DNA of 64,000 nt, from assembly GCF_021083645.1 (NCBI RefSeq), contig NZ_JAJNRQ010000002.1, positions 62,001 to 126,000 of the forward strand, given 5' to 3'. Positions within the stretch are counted from its first letter, which is position 1. Each line of letters opens with the position of its first letter. The notes beneath the pieces were generated by a model, which saw only the letters and a list, made by a program, of their open reading frames with translations, was not told the origin of the DNA and did no database searches. The position numbers were made by a program, and so were the translations under genes. Source of the stretch: Schaalia sp. lx-260. GTDB lineage: Bacteria > Actinomycetota > Actinomycetes > Actinomycetales > Actinomycetaceae. Positions 53,802 to 63,737 of the stretch are shown here, piece after piece.

Positions 53802-55045
53802 GAGACGTCGTTGTCATCGGAGCTGGACTAGCAGGACTTGCTGCCACCCTACGACTGAGTGAAGCAGGAGCGAAAGTCACTCTTGTCACCAAAGGTATAG
53901 GGGGACTACAACTAGGGCAAGGGACAGTAGATATCCTCGGATACGCGCCCGAACGAACAGAAAAACCACTTGCTGGACTTGATGAGTACATTCGTAAGCA
54001 TCCGAAACACCCATACCGGCACTTCACAGCACAAGAGATCTGCAAATCAGCTCAGTGGTATGCCAATATTTTAGGCTCCGATATGCTGATGGGCACACCT
54101 GAACGAAATGTGTTTCTGCCAACGGCTGTCGGTGCTTTACGTCCCACGGCTTTATACCCACCATCAATGCATGCAGGAACGATGCTTGATCGCCCTATTG
54201 CTGTTGTGGGTTTACGTCGCTTGAAAGATTTCCCTGCGACACTCATCGCAGATAACCTCTGTGCTCAAAAAGATCACAATGGGCACCCAATTACAGCCCG
54301 CGCCTTGTGGATTGATGTTGAAATTCGTCATGGCGAGGTTGATACGAATGGAGTAAACCACGCACGCTTCCTTGATACAGAAGAAGGCCGTCGCAGTTTT
54401 GTTGATGCTTTGCAGCCGCTTTTACGTGAAGGTGAAATCGTAGCGCTTCCTGCGATTCTGGGGCTCAATAACCCTCATGTGTGGCAGTGTATGCAAGAAA
54501 TGCTGGGACATGACATATGTGAAATACCCGTACAGCCACCATCAGTTCCCGGTATGCGCATGAACCAAAAAATGACAGAGCTGGTCAAAAAGAAATCACG
54601 TCTGATGACAGGAACAGCGGTTATTTCCTCCGCATCTCACGGTGACTCTTTAACCTCTGTCACAGTTAATACTGCGGGACGGCAACGTGTTATTGAGGCT
54701 CGTTCTTTCCTCATTGCTGCAGGAGGATTTGAGTCGGGAGCCTTAGAACTTGATTCGTACATGCAGCTCAAAGACACAATTCTTGATCTGCCAGTCTGGG
54801 CTCCAGATGAGCCGCTTTTACATGGTGATTTTTGGGGGCCAGATCAGCCCTTATTCCTGTGTGGTTTCGATGTGGACCGCAGTATGCGCGTACTGAATGA
54901 ACAAGGAAAACCAGCATATGCGAATGTGTATGCTGCAGGCGGCAATCTTTGTGGAGCTACACGCTGGCGCGAAAAATCAGGTGAAGGTATTGCCCTTGCC
55001 AGTGCATTACGCGCAGCCGATTCGATTCTCGGGAGCCTGTCATGA
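53798..55045 (+). CDS. glpB: Anaerobic glycerol-3-phosphate dehydrogenase subunit B
   Basis: The 415-residue flavoprotein starts with a Rossmann motif (VVVIGAGLAGLAATLRLSEAG) and ends with a second FAD contact (YAAGGNLCGATRWREKSGEGIALASALRA). It is thought to pass electrons from GlpA towards GlpC and the quinone pool. It overlaps glpA and glpC by four bases each, so equal amounts of the three subunits are expected. Length and order are as in the classical glpACB-type complex. Confidence 0.93.
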   Translation: MRDVVVIGAGLAGLAATLRLSEAGAKVTLVTKGIGGLQLGQGTVDILGYAPERTEKPLAGLDEYIRKHPKHPYRHFTAQEICKSAQWYANILGSDMLMGTPERNVFLPTAVGALRPTALYPPSMHAGTMLDRPIAVVGLRRLKDFPATLIADNLCAQKDHNGHPITARALWIDVEIRHGEVDTNGVNHARFLDTEEGRRSFVDALQPLLREGEIVALPAILGLNNPHVWQCMQEMLGHDICEIPVQPPSVPGMRMNQKMTELVKKKSRLMTGTAVISSASHGDSLTSVTVNTAGRQRVIEARSFLIAAGGFESGALELDSYMQLKDTILDLPVWAPDEPLLHGDFWGPDQPLFLCGFDVDRSMRVLNEQGKPAYANVYAAGGNLCGATRWREKSGEGIALASALRAADSILGSLS

Positions 55046-56298
55046 CGATTGAACACACCAATCCATTAGATATCACAATGGGGCACATTGACTTACGCGC
55101 AAGTTTAGATGCGTGTGTGAAATGCACGATTTGTGAAACACAATGCCCTGTTGCTCGTGTCACCGATCTATTCCCTGGGCCAAAATTTGTTGGACCTCAA
55201 GGGGAAAGGTACCGTAAAGAAGGAATGGTCGTCGATCATTCAATTGACTACTGTTCCTCCTGCGGCACGTGTACCTTGGTATGCCCTCAAGGTGTGAAAG
55301 TCGCAGAAATCAACCATCATGCGCGTACTGCAATGAAACAGCGTGTAGGTATTCCACTGCGTGACAAGCTGATTTCACGAACGACGTTGATGGGTGCAGC
55401 AATGACACCCGTGGCACCAATTGCAAACTGGCTATTAACAGTTAAACCGCTCCGTGTTGCTGTTGAAGCTGTGATTGGCATTCATCGGAGCGCACCGATG
55501 CCAAAGGCCGCAGGTCGCACCTTTGAAGGATGGTTCAAGAAACATAAGCCTTTGCCTTCATCAGGAAAGAAAGGGCAAGTTATTTTCTTCCATGGGTGTG
55601 CCGGTCAGTATTTTGAAGTAGAAACATCTATTCATTCAGTTTTAGTACTAGAACATTTGGGGTATGAGGTTCTGGTTCCTCGGCACGGGTGTTGCGGTTT
55701 GGCGTTGCAATCGAATGGTCTTTATGACGATGCCCGTAAGTACATGTCCCGTTTAACTCGTGATTTGCGTTCAGTGAACCGTGAGGCTCCCATTATCACT
55801 GCCTCCGGTTCGTGCGGCGGTATGCTGAAACATGAGGCGAAAGAAGTCCTTGGTATGGACACAGAAGGTTTACGCGATGTGTCTGTTCGCACGTGGGATA
55901 TCAGTGAATTCTTGCTGGATCTTTATGATCGTGGTGAGCTGGATATGAATATGGACAGAATCGATGTCACTATCCCGTACCACGCACCGTGCCAATTGAA
56001 ATCAACAGGTATGGGGATGCCAGCCATTGAACTGATGGAGCTGATTCCAGGCGTGAAGGTTGTGGAATCAGGACAGCCATGTTGCGGTATTGCGGGAACA
56101 TATGGTTTGAAGAAAGAAAAATACGATATTGCTCAGGCAGTGGGACAACCTGTTTTTGATTTCATTAAACAGGTAAATGCTGAGCTTGCGGCATGTGATA
56201 CAGAAACATGTCGCTGGCAGCTACGTACCTCAACGGGAGCAAATGTGGTGCACCCGATATGGTTGTTACATAAGGCTTATGGTTTGCCAAATGGCTGA
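55042..56298 (+). CDS. glpC: Anaerobic glycerol-3-phosphate dehydrogenase subunit C
   Basis: The 418-residue iron-sulfur protein anchors the complex to the membrane and transfers electrons to menaquinone. Two ferredoxin-type clusters appear as CVKCTICETQCP near residue 22 and CSSCGTCTLVCPQG near 71. Two CCG domains follow (HGCCGLAL and GQPCCGIAGTYG), with partner cysteines in FFHGCAGQ and YHAPCQLKSTG. It ends the operon and is followed by a two-hairpin terminator and then the ileS T-box. Confidence 0.94.
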   Translation: MTIEHTNPLDITMGHIDLRASLDACVKCTICETQCPVARVTDLFPGPKFVGPQGERYRKEGMVVDHSIDYCSSCGTCTLVCPQGVKVAEINHHARTAMKQRVGIPLRDKLISRTTLMGAAMTPVAPIANWLLTVKPLRVAVEAVIGIHRSAPMPKAAGRTFEGWFKKHKPLPSSGKKGQVIFFHGCAGQYFEVETSIHSVLVLEHLGYEVLVPRHGCCGLALQSNGLYDDARKYMSRLTRDLRSVNREAPIITASGSCGGMLKHEAKEVLGMDTEGLRDVSVRTWDISEFLLDLYDRGELDMNMDRIDVTIPYHAPCQLKSTGMGMPAIELMELIPGVKVVESGQPCCGIAGTYGLKKEKYDIAQAVGQPVFDFIKQVNAELAACDTETCRWQLRTSTGANVVHPIWLLHKAYGLPNG

Positions 56299-56323
56299 AT
56301 CTTGCCGGTAGGAAAATGCTGAG

Positions 56324-56405
56324 CCCTCCCGCTTTCGTGTGCGAGCGTATTCTCATGTGGGAGGGAAAAGAAAAGAGAGCTTTTTGAACAGAGGCTCTCT
56401 TTTCT
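56324..56405 (+). terminator. Two-hairpin terminator of the glp operon
   Basis: The first stem is CCCTCCC (56324-56330) with GGGAGGG (56359-56365). The second is AAAAGAGAGC (56371-56380) with GCTCTCTTTT (56394-56403), a perfect ten-pair stem that ends in T. It isolates glpABC from the ileS leader. Confidence 0.7.
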
Positions 56406-56479
56406 GTGCAGCTTGCCATACGCCACGTGTCCTGCCTTGCTGCACGGAAAGGGCAGAGCACTGCTACCATTACATGCAG

Positions 56480-56702
56480 CATTGATCCGGCTTTCTTACG
56501 GAGAAAGATATCACCGGGGAGCTATTCGGAAGAACAGCGTGTACAGGCCAGTACATCGCCCAGTAGAACCGGACGGGTACGCCCGATATAGCGGCGAATG
56601 AGAGGCTTCTGTTCTTATCGGATTATGAAGCAAGCGGGGTGGTACCGCGGGTGTGTGACGACGTCACTCCTCGTCCCTGTGTGTAACGCAGACATGAGGA
56701 CA
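56480..56702 (+). promoter_or_regulatory. Translational T-box riboswitch of ileS
   Basis: The leader has the actinobacterial ileS T-box order. Specifier ATC (56510-56512) is followed by ACCGGGGAGC, then AGTAGAACCGGACGGG (stem II region) and the T-box core GGTGGTACCGCGG (56638-56650), which pairs with the 3' end of uncharged tRNA-Ile. A sequestrator follows: GTCC and TGTGT (56673-56682) pair with ACATG and GGAC (56692-56701), hiding the GAGGA ribosome site. No T run precedes the ATG at 56705, so control is at translation. The 5' limit is approximate. Confidence 0.9.
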
Positions 56703-56704
56703 CA

Positions 56705-59700
56705 ATGACGAAGCACGGATATTACCCACGCCATAGGGAAACTGAGGTTGAGGCAGCTCCCTCATTCCCTCAACTTGAAACGAGCACCCTTGCAACTTGG
56801 GCAGCTCAGGACACTTTCCGTCGGTCCATTGCACAGCGTGTGGCGGGAGAGGCCGGGGCAAATGAATTCGTTTTCTACGATGGTCCGCCCTTTGCTAATG
56901 GCTTACCTCACTACGGTCACCTCCTGACGGGATATGTGAAAGACGTTGTAGGCCGCTACCAGAGTATGCGAGGTAAGCACGTAGAACGTCGTTTTGGTTG
57001 GGATACTCATGGTTTACCCGCTGAACTAGAAGCACAGCGAATCCTTGGCATTGATGATGTCACCGAAATTACCCGTGAGGGCGGAATCGGTATTGAAGCT
57101 TTTAACGAGGCATGTCGTCGCTCTGTTCTGCACTACACCGATGAGTGGGAACGTTATGTGACTCGTCAAGCACGGTGGGTTGATTTTGATAATGACTACA
57201 AAACCCTTGACATCACGTATATGGAATCAGTCATTTGGGCTTTCAAAACACTGTATGACAAGGGTCTGGCCTATCAAGGGCACCGTGTCTTGCCTTATTG
57301 CTGGCATGATCGTACTCCTTTAAGTAATCACGAACTTAAAATGGATGACGACGTATATCAAAATCGTCAAGACACTACCGTGACGGTAGGTATGCGTTTA
57401 ACAGAGCCATTACTTGCAGATAGTGATACAGGTGAGTTGGTGTTGATTTGGACAACAACACCGTGGACTTTACCTTCTAATCTTGCAGTTGCCGTAGGTC
57501 CGAATATTGACTACGTGGTGGTGCAGGTAGCTGCGGATCATTCCTCGCCTGTTGCTGGTCAGCGTGTTGTCTTAGCTCAGGCTCGCCTTGAAGCATATGC
57601 GAAGGAACTGGGGGAGGAACCACAGATCCTTGCTCAATTTAAGGGGTGTGATCTTGCAGGTCGTCGTTATCATCCTATTTTTGACTATTTTGATAATGAG
57701 GATTCACGCGCGGTAGGTGCAGCTCCCGGACCTAATGGCTGGACAGTTATTACTGGTGATTATGTTTCAACTGAGGATGGTACGGGTCTGGTGCATATTG
57801 CCCCAGCTTTTGGTGAAGATGACATGATTGTCTGTCAGGAAGCGGGGATTTCCCCTGTTATTCCTGTCGATGAGGGCGCGTGTTTTACTTCAGAAGTTCA
57901 TGATTATGAGGGAATACAGGTTTTTGAAGCCAATAAGCGTATTGTGACAGATTTACGCGAGGGGACAGGACCGTTAGCGCGAGTATCTGATAGTGCTCGT
58001 GCTCTCTTGGTACAAACAAAATCCTATGTTCACTCATATCCGCATTGCTGGCGTTGCCGTCAGCCACTCATCTATAAAGCCATTTCATCGTGGTTCGTTA
58101 AAGTGAGCGCTATTCGTGAGCGTATGGTTGAACTGAACCAAGAAATCGACTGGGTTCCAGCACATACAAAAGATGGTATTTTTGGGAACTGGTTAGCTGG
58201 TGCCCGGGACTGGTCTATTTCACGTAACCGTTTCTGGGGCGCTCCTATCCCTGTATGGGTCAGTGATGATCCAACATATCCACGTGTGGATGTGTACGGT
58301 TCGATTGCTCAGCTTGAAGCTGATTTTGGTGTTCCTGTTACTGATTTGCACCGTCCTTTCATTGATACTTTGGTTCGTCCTAATCCTGACGATCCGACAG
58401 GGCAATCAATGATGCGTCGTATTCCTGACGTTTTGGACTGCTGGTTTGAATCAGGGTCAATGCCTTTTGCTCAGGTTCATTATCCTTTTGAAAATCAAGA
58501 ATGGTTTGAATCGCATTATCCGGGTGATTTCATTGTGGAATATATCGGCCAGACTCGTGGATGGTTCTATGTTCTGCATGTTTTAGCGACGGCTTTATTT
58601 GATCGACCGGCATTCCGTCACTGTGTGTCCCACGGTATTGTCCTTGGTGATGACGGGCGGAAGATGAGTAAATCACTGCGTAATTATCCGGATGTGTCGA
58701 TGGTTTTTGACACATATGGATCTGATGCGATGCGGTGGTTTTTGATGAGTTCGCCGGTAGTACGTGGCGGTAATCTCGTCGTTACTGAGGATGCTATTCG
58801 TGACACGGTACGTCAGGTATTGCTTCCTATGTGGAATAGCTACTATTTCTTCGCATTGTATGCGGGCGCTGCAAATGGAAATAAAGGGTATGAAGCCCAT
58901 ACTCTTGATCTTTCAGATCCGCAGGTTGTTGCGGGGCTGGCGCAAATGGACCGCTATTTGCTTGCACATACGCGAGATTTGGCTGACCATGTACGTGAAG
59001 CTCTTGATGTGTATGACATTGGGGCTGCGTGTGAGTATGTTCGTGAGTATTTGGATGTGCTGACAAACTGGTATGTGCGTACACAGCGTCAGCGTTTCTG
59101 GGATGAAGATCCTTCAGCTTTTGATGTACTGTACACGGCTCTTGTCGTATTGACTCAGGTGAGTGCGCCACTTGCACCTTTACTGGCAGAAGAAATATGG
59201 CGAGGCCTAACCGGTGGTGAATCTGTTCATTTGACGGATTGGCCTCTTTTGCCTCAGACCGTATCTGACCCACATATGGTAGAAACCATGGATATGGTGC
59301 GTGCTGTGGTTTCAGCTGCCCATGCTTTGCGTAAAACTCATTCTTTACGTGTCCGCCAGCCTTTAGCTTCTCTTGTGGTGGTATCACCAATGGCAGAGTC
59401 ATTGAGCCAGTGTGCTGATCTGGTAGCAAGTGAAGTGAATGTCAAGTCTGTCAATTTTGTCGTACCGGAAGAATCTGGTTTGGTCGTTTCTAACGAGCTT
59501 TCTTTGAATCCACGTGGTTTTGATCCGGCTATTCGTCGTTACACTTCAGCGCTGTATGCTGCTCAAAAAGCAGGGCAGTGGGAGTTGAGCGATGATGGCG
59601 AGCGGGTTATTTTCCCGGGTGTGGAAACACTGGATGGGCCTGTGATTTTGACAGGTGACCAGTTCTCCGTGTCGATACGTGTTGATGCTGTTGAAGGGCA

Positions 59701-59992
59701 GGTTACTCAGGTTCTTTCAGATGGATCTATTGTCGCTCTTGACACTACTGTGACACCTGAGCTTGAAGATGAAGGGTATGCGCGTGACGTTGTTCGTGCG
59801 GTTCAAGAAGAACGTAAGAACAGTGGGCTGCATATTGCTGATCGTATTGATCTGACCTTGAAAGTGCCTTCCGCTCGTGTGGAAGCTGTACGTACCTGGC
59901 AGGACATGATCGCAGGGGAAACTTTAGCTGTGTCTGTGACGATTCATGAAGTCGAGGATGAACGTTTATTTGTGAGTGTTGTCCCTTGCTAG
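56705..59992 (+). CDS. ileS: Isoleucine--tRNA ligase
   Basis: The 1,095-residue class I synthetase has the HIGH-type motif in [16 protein letters not shown] near residue 61-76 and the KMSKS motif [12 protein letters not shown] near 655. The editing domain lies between them ([17 protein letters not shown] near 247, [14 protein letters not shown] near 360). Length and sequence match the long actinobacterial type. The anticodon-binding domain lacks the C-terminal zinc finger of the bacterial short type. Expression is controlled by the T-box directly upstream. A terminator follows the stop. Confidence 0.97.
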   Translation: MTKHGYYPRHRETEVEAAPSFPQLETSTLATWAAQDTFRRSIAQRVAGEAGANEFVFYDGPPFANGLPHYGHLLTGYVKDVVGRYQSMRGKHVERRFGWDTHGLPAELEAQRILGIDDVTEITREGGIGIEAFNEACRRSVLHYTDEWERYVTRQARWVDFDNDYKTLDITYMESVIWAFKTLYDKGLAYQGHRVLPYCWHDRTPLSNHELKMDDDVYQNRQDTTVTVGMRLTEPLLADSDTGELVLIWTTTPWTLPSNLAVAVGPNIDYVVVQVAADHSSPVAGQRVVLAQARLEAYAKELGEEPQILAQFKGCDLAGRRYHPIFDYFDNEDSRAVGAAPGPNGWTVITGDYVSTEDGTGLVHIAPAFGEDDMIVCQEAGISPVIPVDEGACFTSEVHDYEGIQVFEANKRIVTDLREGTGPLARVSDSARALLVQTKSYVHSYPHCWRCRQPLIYKAISSWFVKVSAIRERMVELNQEIDWVPAHTKDGIFGNWLAGARDWSISRNRFWGAPIPVWVSDDPTYPRVDVYGSIAQLEADFGVPVTDLHRPFIDTLVRPNPDDPTGQSMMRRIPDVLDCWFESGSMPFAQVHYPFENQEWFESHYPGDFIVEYIGQTRGWFYVLHVLATALFDRPAFRHCVSHGIVLGDDGRKMSKSLRNYPDVSMVFDTYGSDAMRWFLMSSPVVRGGNLVVTEDAIRDTVRQVLLPMWNSYYFFALYAGAANGNKGYEAHTLDLSDPQVVAGLAQMDRYLLAHTRDLADHVREALDVYDIGAACEYVREYLDVLTNWYVRTQRQRFWDEDPSAFDVLYTALVVLTQVSAPLAPLLAEEIWRGLTGGESVHLTDWPLLPQTVSDPHMVETMDMVRAVVSAAHALRKTHSLRVRQPLASLVVVSPMAESLSQCADLVASEVNVKSVNFVVPEESGLVVSNELSLNPRGFDPAIRRYTSALYAAQKAGQWELSDDGERVIFPGVETLDGPVILTGDQFSVSIRVDAVEGQVTQVLSDGSIVALDTTVTPELEDEGYARDVVRAVQEERKNSGLHIADRIDLTLKVPSARVEAVRTWQDMIAGETLAVSVTIHEVEDERLFVSVVPC

Positions 59993-60048
59993 GACTGCAA
60001 TGACATGTGAGCGTTTTATGTACTTTATGTGCATATAACGGCTATGGT

Positions 60049-60090
60049 CTGGGGGTTGCCTGTATAAGGTAGCCCCCAGTTTTCGTTTTC
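60049..60090 (+). terminator. Rho-independent terminator after ileS
   Basis: CTGGGGG (60049-60055) pairs with CCCCCAG (60073-60079). GCC/GGT inner pairing continues the stem, and TTTTCGTTTTC follows. It lies 57 bases after the ileS stop and separates it from folC. Confidence 0.8.
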
Positions 60091-60198
60091 TTCCTCACAG
60101 GTTATCTTCTGTTTTGAGTTTTTGTTCTTCACATACTTCTGAGGTAGGGATAGCACTAAACTATGGGGAGGAAAGAGAAGAAATTTTGGGAGGACGTA

Positions 60199-61875
60199 AT
60201 GGCGAACGAGCATCCTGCTTTTTTCGGTAATGACGAGCAGGAGTCACAGGGAAATATTCCTTTAGATCTCCTCCCGTACCTTGAAGTTTCTCGTGCTAAC
60301 TCTGATGAAGAAAAATCACAGATTCAATCCGAAGACGAATCCGATGCGGTGCGTGCGGCGGCTTTACGTGCTTTAGTGGAAAATTCTTTGCTTATCGGTT
60401 CAGATCCGCAGCTTTTAGCTGAACTTGAAGGAAAACTTCCTGAAGGTGAAGAATGGATAGAAGATATTGAGGCTGATCGTCAAGAACGTGAACATCTTCA
60501 AGCTTTAGATGCGGCCGCTGAAGATGCTGCATTGATGGAACAAGTGAATCAGATTTATCAGTCGGTGATTGCGCGCGCCCCTGAACACGATATTGACCCG
60601 ACATTATCGCGTGTACAGGCGGTTCTTGATATTTTAGGAGATCCGCAGAATACGTATCCGAGCGTGCATATCACGGGAACGAATGGGAAAACATCAACGT
60701 CGCGTATGGTCGATGCTTTACTTGGTGCGGCAGGAATGAAAGTGGGGCGTTTTACTTCACCTCATCTGCGTGATGTACGTGAACGTTTGAGTTTAGAAAA
60801 TCAGCCGATAAGTCCTGCTGGTTTTATTGCAGCCTGGCAGGATGTGGCGCCCTACATTGATATGGTGGATGCGCGCTCTCGTGACAATGGTGGAAGCACT
60901 TTGTCCTTTTTTGAAGTATTTACTGTGATGGCTTTGGCAGCTTTTGCTGATTATCCGGTTGATGCGGCAGTCATTGAAGTAGGTATGGGAGGACGCTGGG
61001 ATGCAACAAATGTGATCGATGCGGATGTCAGTATTATTACCTCTATTTCGCGAGATCATGAAAAATGGTTGGGAACTGATATCTGTGATATTGCCCGCGA
61101 GAAAGCCGGTATCATCAAACCTGGCCAAGTTGTTGTAATTGCCGAGCAAGATCCTGAGGTCTTGGAGATCCTACTGGCCCGTGCTAGGGAAGTGGATGCT
61201 GTAGCTCGGGTGGAAAAGCGAGATTATGAGGTTGTTGATCGTCAGCTTGGTGTGGGTGGGCAACTGGTAACAGTGCGTACGCCTTCAGCGGTATATGAAG
61301 ATGTTTTTGTTCCGCTCTTGGGACAGCATCAGGCTCATAATGCTGCTGCTGCGATTGTAGCTGTTGAGGCTTTTCTTGGGGGCCGTGCTATCGATGGACG
61401 TCTTTTGGAAGATGGCATGTTACAGGTAACATCACCGGGGCGTCTGCAGGTTATTCGTAGTTCACCGACCATTATTGTGGATGCTGCTCATAATCCTGGC
61501 GGAGCTCATGTATTGGCGCAGGCTTTAGAGGAGTCTTTTGGTTTCCGACGAATTGTTGGAGTTTTCTCTGCAATGGGCGATAAGGATGTGGAAGGTATTC
61601 TTTCTGAGGTTGAGGCGGTATTTGACCATCTTGTTCTTGTTCCTATGGATGGTGAACGTGCGATGCCGTTAGAAGATATGCAACGTATTGCTGTTGATGT
61701 TTTTGGTCCGGATCGTGTGGATGTTCATGATGATTTGGTCGAGGCAATTGATCGTGCGGTTCATATTGCAGAATCTACAACTGATTCTGCTGATAGTGCT
61801 GGTGTTGTTGTTTTTGGATCTGTTGTTTTGGCTGGTCATGTGATTGATATGATTCAGGCGCGCAAAGGTAAGTAA
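60199..61875 (+). CDS. folC: Bifunctional dihydrofolate / folylpolyglutamate synthase with acidic N-terminal extension
   Basis: The 558-residue Mur-ligase-fold enzyme adds glutamate to dihydropteroate and folates. The ATP loop HITGTNGKTSTSRMVDALLG is near residue 155, followed by SPHLRDVRERLS near 187, MGGRWDATNVID near 267, SRDHEKWLG near 290 and VDAAHNPGGA near 428. About 110 residues before the catalytic domain are strongly acidic (Glu/Asp-rich), longer than usual for FolC. ATG 60199 follows GGGAGGACGTA; an earlier frame from 60163 has no such site. The order ileS-folC is common in Actinobacteria. Confidence 0.93.
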   Translation: MANEHPAFFGNDEQESQGNIPLDLLPYLEVSRANSDEEKSQIQSEDESDAVRAAALRALVENSLLIGSDPQLLAELEGKLPEGEEWIEDIEADRQEREHLQALDAAAEDAALMEQVNQIYQSVIARAPEHDIDPTLSRVQAVLDILGDPQNTYPSVHITGTNGKTSTSRMVDALLGAAGMKVGRFTSPHLRDVRERLSLENQPISPAGFIAAWQDVAPYIDMVDARSRDNGGSTLSFFEVFTVMALAAFADYPVDAAVIEVGMGGRWDATNVIDADVSIITSISRDHEKWLGTDICDIAREKAGIIKPGQVVVIAEQDPEVLEILLARAREVDAVARVEKRDYEVVDRQLGVGGQLVTVRTPSAVYEDVFVPLLGQHQAHNAAAAIVAVEAFLGGRAIDGRLLEDGMLQVTSPGRLQVIRSSPTIIVDAAHNPGGAHVLAQALEESFGFRRIVGVFSAMGDKDVEGILSEVEAVFDHLVLVPMDGERAMPLEDMQRIAVDVFGPDRVDVHDDLVEAIDRAVHIAESTTDSADSAGVVVFGSVVLAGHVIDMIQARKGK

Positions 61876-61975
61876 AAGCTTTTTACTGTTTTATGTAAAG
61901 AATTGTTGCATTCCTTGCCGTGTTGTGGATATATTTCTCTTATAAACGAATAAATTATGAAATAAATGTTTCAGA

Positions 61976-62021
61976 TGTTCAGTAGTTGTTCACTAAAAAG
62001 AGAAAATGTTCATGGTGTTCA
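61976..62021 (+). repeat. Four TGTTCA direct repeats upstream of dhaK
   Basis: TGTTCA occurs at 61976-61981, 61987-61992, 62007-62012 and 62016-62021. A TAGAGT -10 candidate is at 62053-62058 without a good -35 box. The hexamer resembles half-sites of DeoR-family regulators such as GlpR. Role as an operator is inference. Confidence 0.5.
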
Positions 62022-62102
62022 TGAGGTGGGATACTTCCCTCAGTGACACTATTAGAGTACGTCTTTGTGAGTAGATAGCTCACACGATTGCGAGGAGGCA
62101 AT

Positions 62103-63095
62103 ATGAAAAAGCTTGTAAATGATGTTCACCATGTCGTGAAAGAAACTCTTGAAGGATTTGCGCACGCACATGCTGACCTCGTTGATGTTCATTTTGATCC
62201 CGACTTTGTTACCCGCAAGACTCCGAAAGAAGCAGGAAAAGTTGGCATTATTTCCGGTGGCGGTTCAGGTCATGAACCATTACACGCAGGATATGTTGGC
62301 CTTGGAATGCTTGACGCAGCAGTTCCGGGAGCAGTTTTCACCTCGCCAACACCAGATCCAATTCTTGAAGCAACAAAAGCCGCAGATCATGGGGCAGGTG
62401 TTTTGCATATCGTCAAGAACTATACCGGTGATGTGTTGAACTTTGAAACTGCTAGTGAATTGGCAGAAATGGAAGATATCACCGTGACAACTGTCATCGT
62501 TAATGATGACGTAGCTGTAGAAGATTCTTTATATACAGCAGGACGTCGAGGAGTTGCTGGAACAATTTTTGTTGAAAAAATTGCCGGTGCTGCAGCAGAA
62601 CGTGGTGATGATCTTGAATCAGTGACACGTATAGCTCAGCAGGTCAACGATCAGATGCGTTCGATGGGACTCGCATTAGGTCCATGCACTGTTCCTCACG
62701 CAGGAAAGCCTTCTTTCGATTTAGCTGATGATGAAATTGAGTTAGGCATTGGCATCCACGGGGAACCAGGATATCGTCGTGGACACATGGAATCTGCTGA
62801 TGACTTAATTGCTGAACTTTACGGAAAAGTTCGTGATGATCTTGAGTTAAAAGCAGGCGAAAAAGTCATTACCCTCATTAATGGTATGGGCGGGACACCT
62901 TCTAGCGAACTGTACATTTGTCATCGGCGTTTAGTAGAGCTACTTGAAGCCGATTCAATTGTTATTGAACGCTCAATGGTCGGTAACTATGTCACCAGCC
63001 TTGAGATGCCAGGTGTTTCTGTTACCTTGCTTCGAGTTGATGAAGAACTGCTAGAACTCTTTGATGCACCGGTTCATACGCCGGCTTGGAAGTAA
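62103..63095 (+). CDS. dhaK: Dihydroxyacetone kinase subunit DhaK
   Basis: The 330-residue subunit binds dihydroxyacetone covalently through a histidine in GIGIHGEPGYRRG near residue 220. SGGGSGHEPLHAGYVG near 45-60 and TSPTPDPILEATKAAD near 83 are family signatures. I use ATG 62103 with AGGAGG at 62093-62098; a TTG five codons upstream overlaps that site. It heads the PTS-type dhaKLM operon, which uses phosphoenolpyruvate via DhaM rather than ATP. An AT-rich hairpin near the folC stop (61871-61887) and 227 bases of control region separate it from folC. Confidence 0.95.
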   Translation: MKKLVNDVHHVVKETLEGFAHAHADLVDVHFDPDFVTRKTPKEAGKVGIISGGGSGHEPLHAGYVGLGMLDAAVPGAVFTSPTPDPILEATKAADHGAGVLHIVKNYTGDVLNFETASELAEMEDITVTTVIVNDDVAVEDSLYTAGRRGVAGTIFVEKIAGAAAERGDDLESVTRIAQQVNDQMRSMGLALGPCTVPHAGKPSFDLADDEIELGIGIHGEPGYRRGHMESADDLIAELYGKVRDDLELKAGEKVITLINGMGGTPSSELYICHRRLVELLEADSIVIERSMVGNYVTSLEMPGVSVTLLRVDEELLELFDAPVHTPAWK

Positions 63096-63105
63096 GGACA
63101 TGTAT

Positions 63106-63735
63106 ATGACGCTTGATACCGCATGGGCGATAAAATGGATGCGTAATGTTCAAGCTGATATTGCTGCTCAACGTGAGTATTTAATCGATCTTGACCGAGC
63201 AATCGGTGACGGCGATCATGGTGAAAACTTAGATCGTGGTTTTACTCATACGATATCAGTGCTTGAAAATGAAGCTCCGCAAACAGTTCAAGAAGTCCTG
63301 AAAATCGTAGCGAAAACTCTGATGTCAACCGTTGGAGGGGCAGCAGGACCTCTATACGGTACAGCTTTCCTGCGTGCAGCAAAAGCTGTAGATCCGCATG
63401 AACAAACAGCAGACACAGTTGTTACTTTCCTGCAAGCCGCACTTGAAGGTATTCAAGCACGAGGCAAAGCAGAAGAAGGCGAAAAAACAATGGTGGATGC
63501 ATGGGCGCCCGCTGTGCGAGCAGCACGGACAGCCGCCGAAGCAGGGCAAAGCCCACAGGAAACCTTGAAAGCTGCAGCTCAAGCAGCACACCAAGGAGCA
63601 GCGGATACACAACCTATGCAAGCAACAAAAGGACGCGCATCCTACCTTGGGGAACGCTCCATCGGACACCTAGATCCGGGAGCCGTCTCATCTGCCCTTA
63701 TTCTGAACGCGGCATACGCAGCAACAGAGGAATAA
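63106..63735 (+). CDS. dhaL: Dihydroxyacetone kinase ADP-binding subunit DhaL
   Basis: The 209-residue all-helical subunit holds ADP that is phosphorylated by DhaM and passes the phosphate to dihydroxyacetone on DhaK. The metal motif LDRAIGDGDHGENLDRGF is near residue 26, STVGGAAGPLYGTAFLRA near 72 and RASYLGERSIGHLDPGAVSS near the end. ATG 63106 is at the better distance from AAGGA (63094-63098) than ATG 63100. It is 10 bases after dhaK and two bases before dhaM. Confidence 0.94.
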   Translation: MTLDTAWAIKWMRNVQADIAAQREYLIDLDRAIGDGDHGENLDRGFTHTISVLENEAPQTVQEVLKIVAKTLMSTVGGAAGPLYGTAFLRAAKAVDPHEQTADTVVTFLQAALEGIQARGKAEEGEKTMVDAWAPAVRAARTAAEAGQSPQETLKAAAQAAHQGAADTQPMQATKGRASYLGERSIGHLDPGAVSSALILNAAYAATEE

Positions 63736-63737
63736 AA

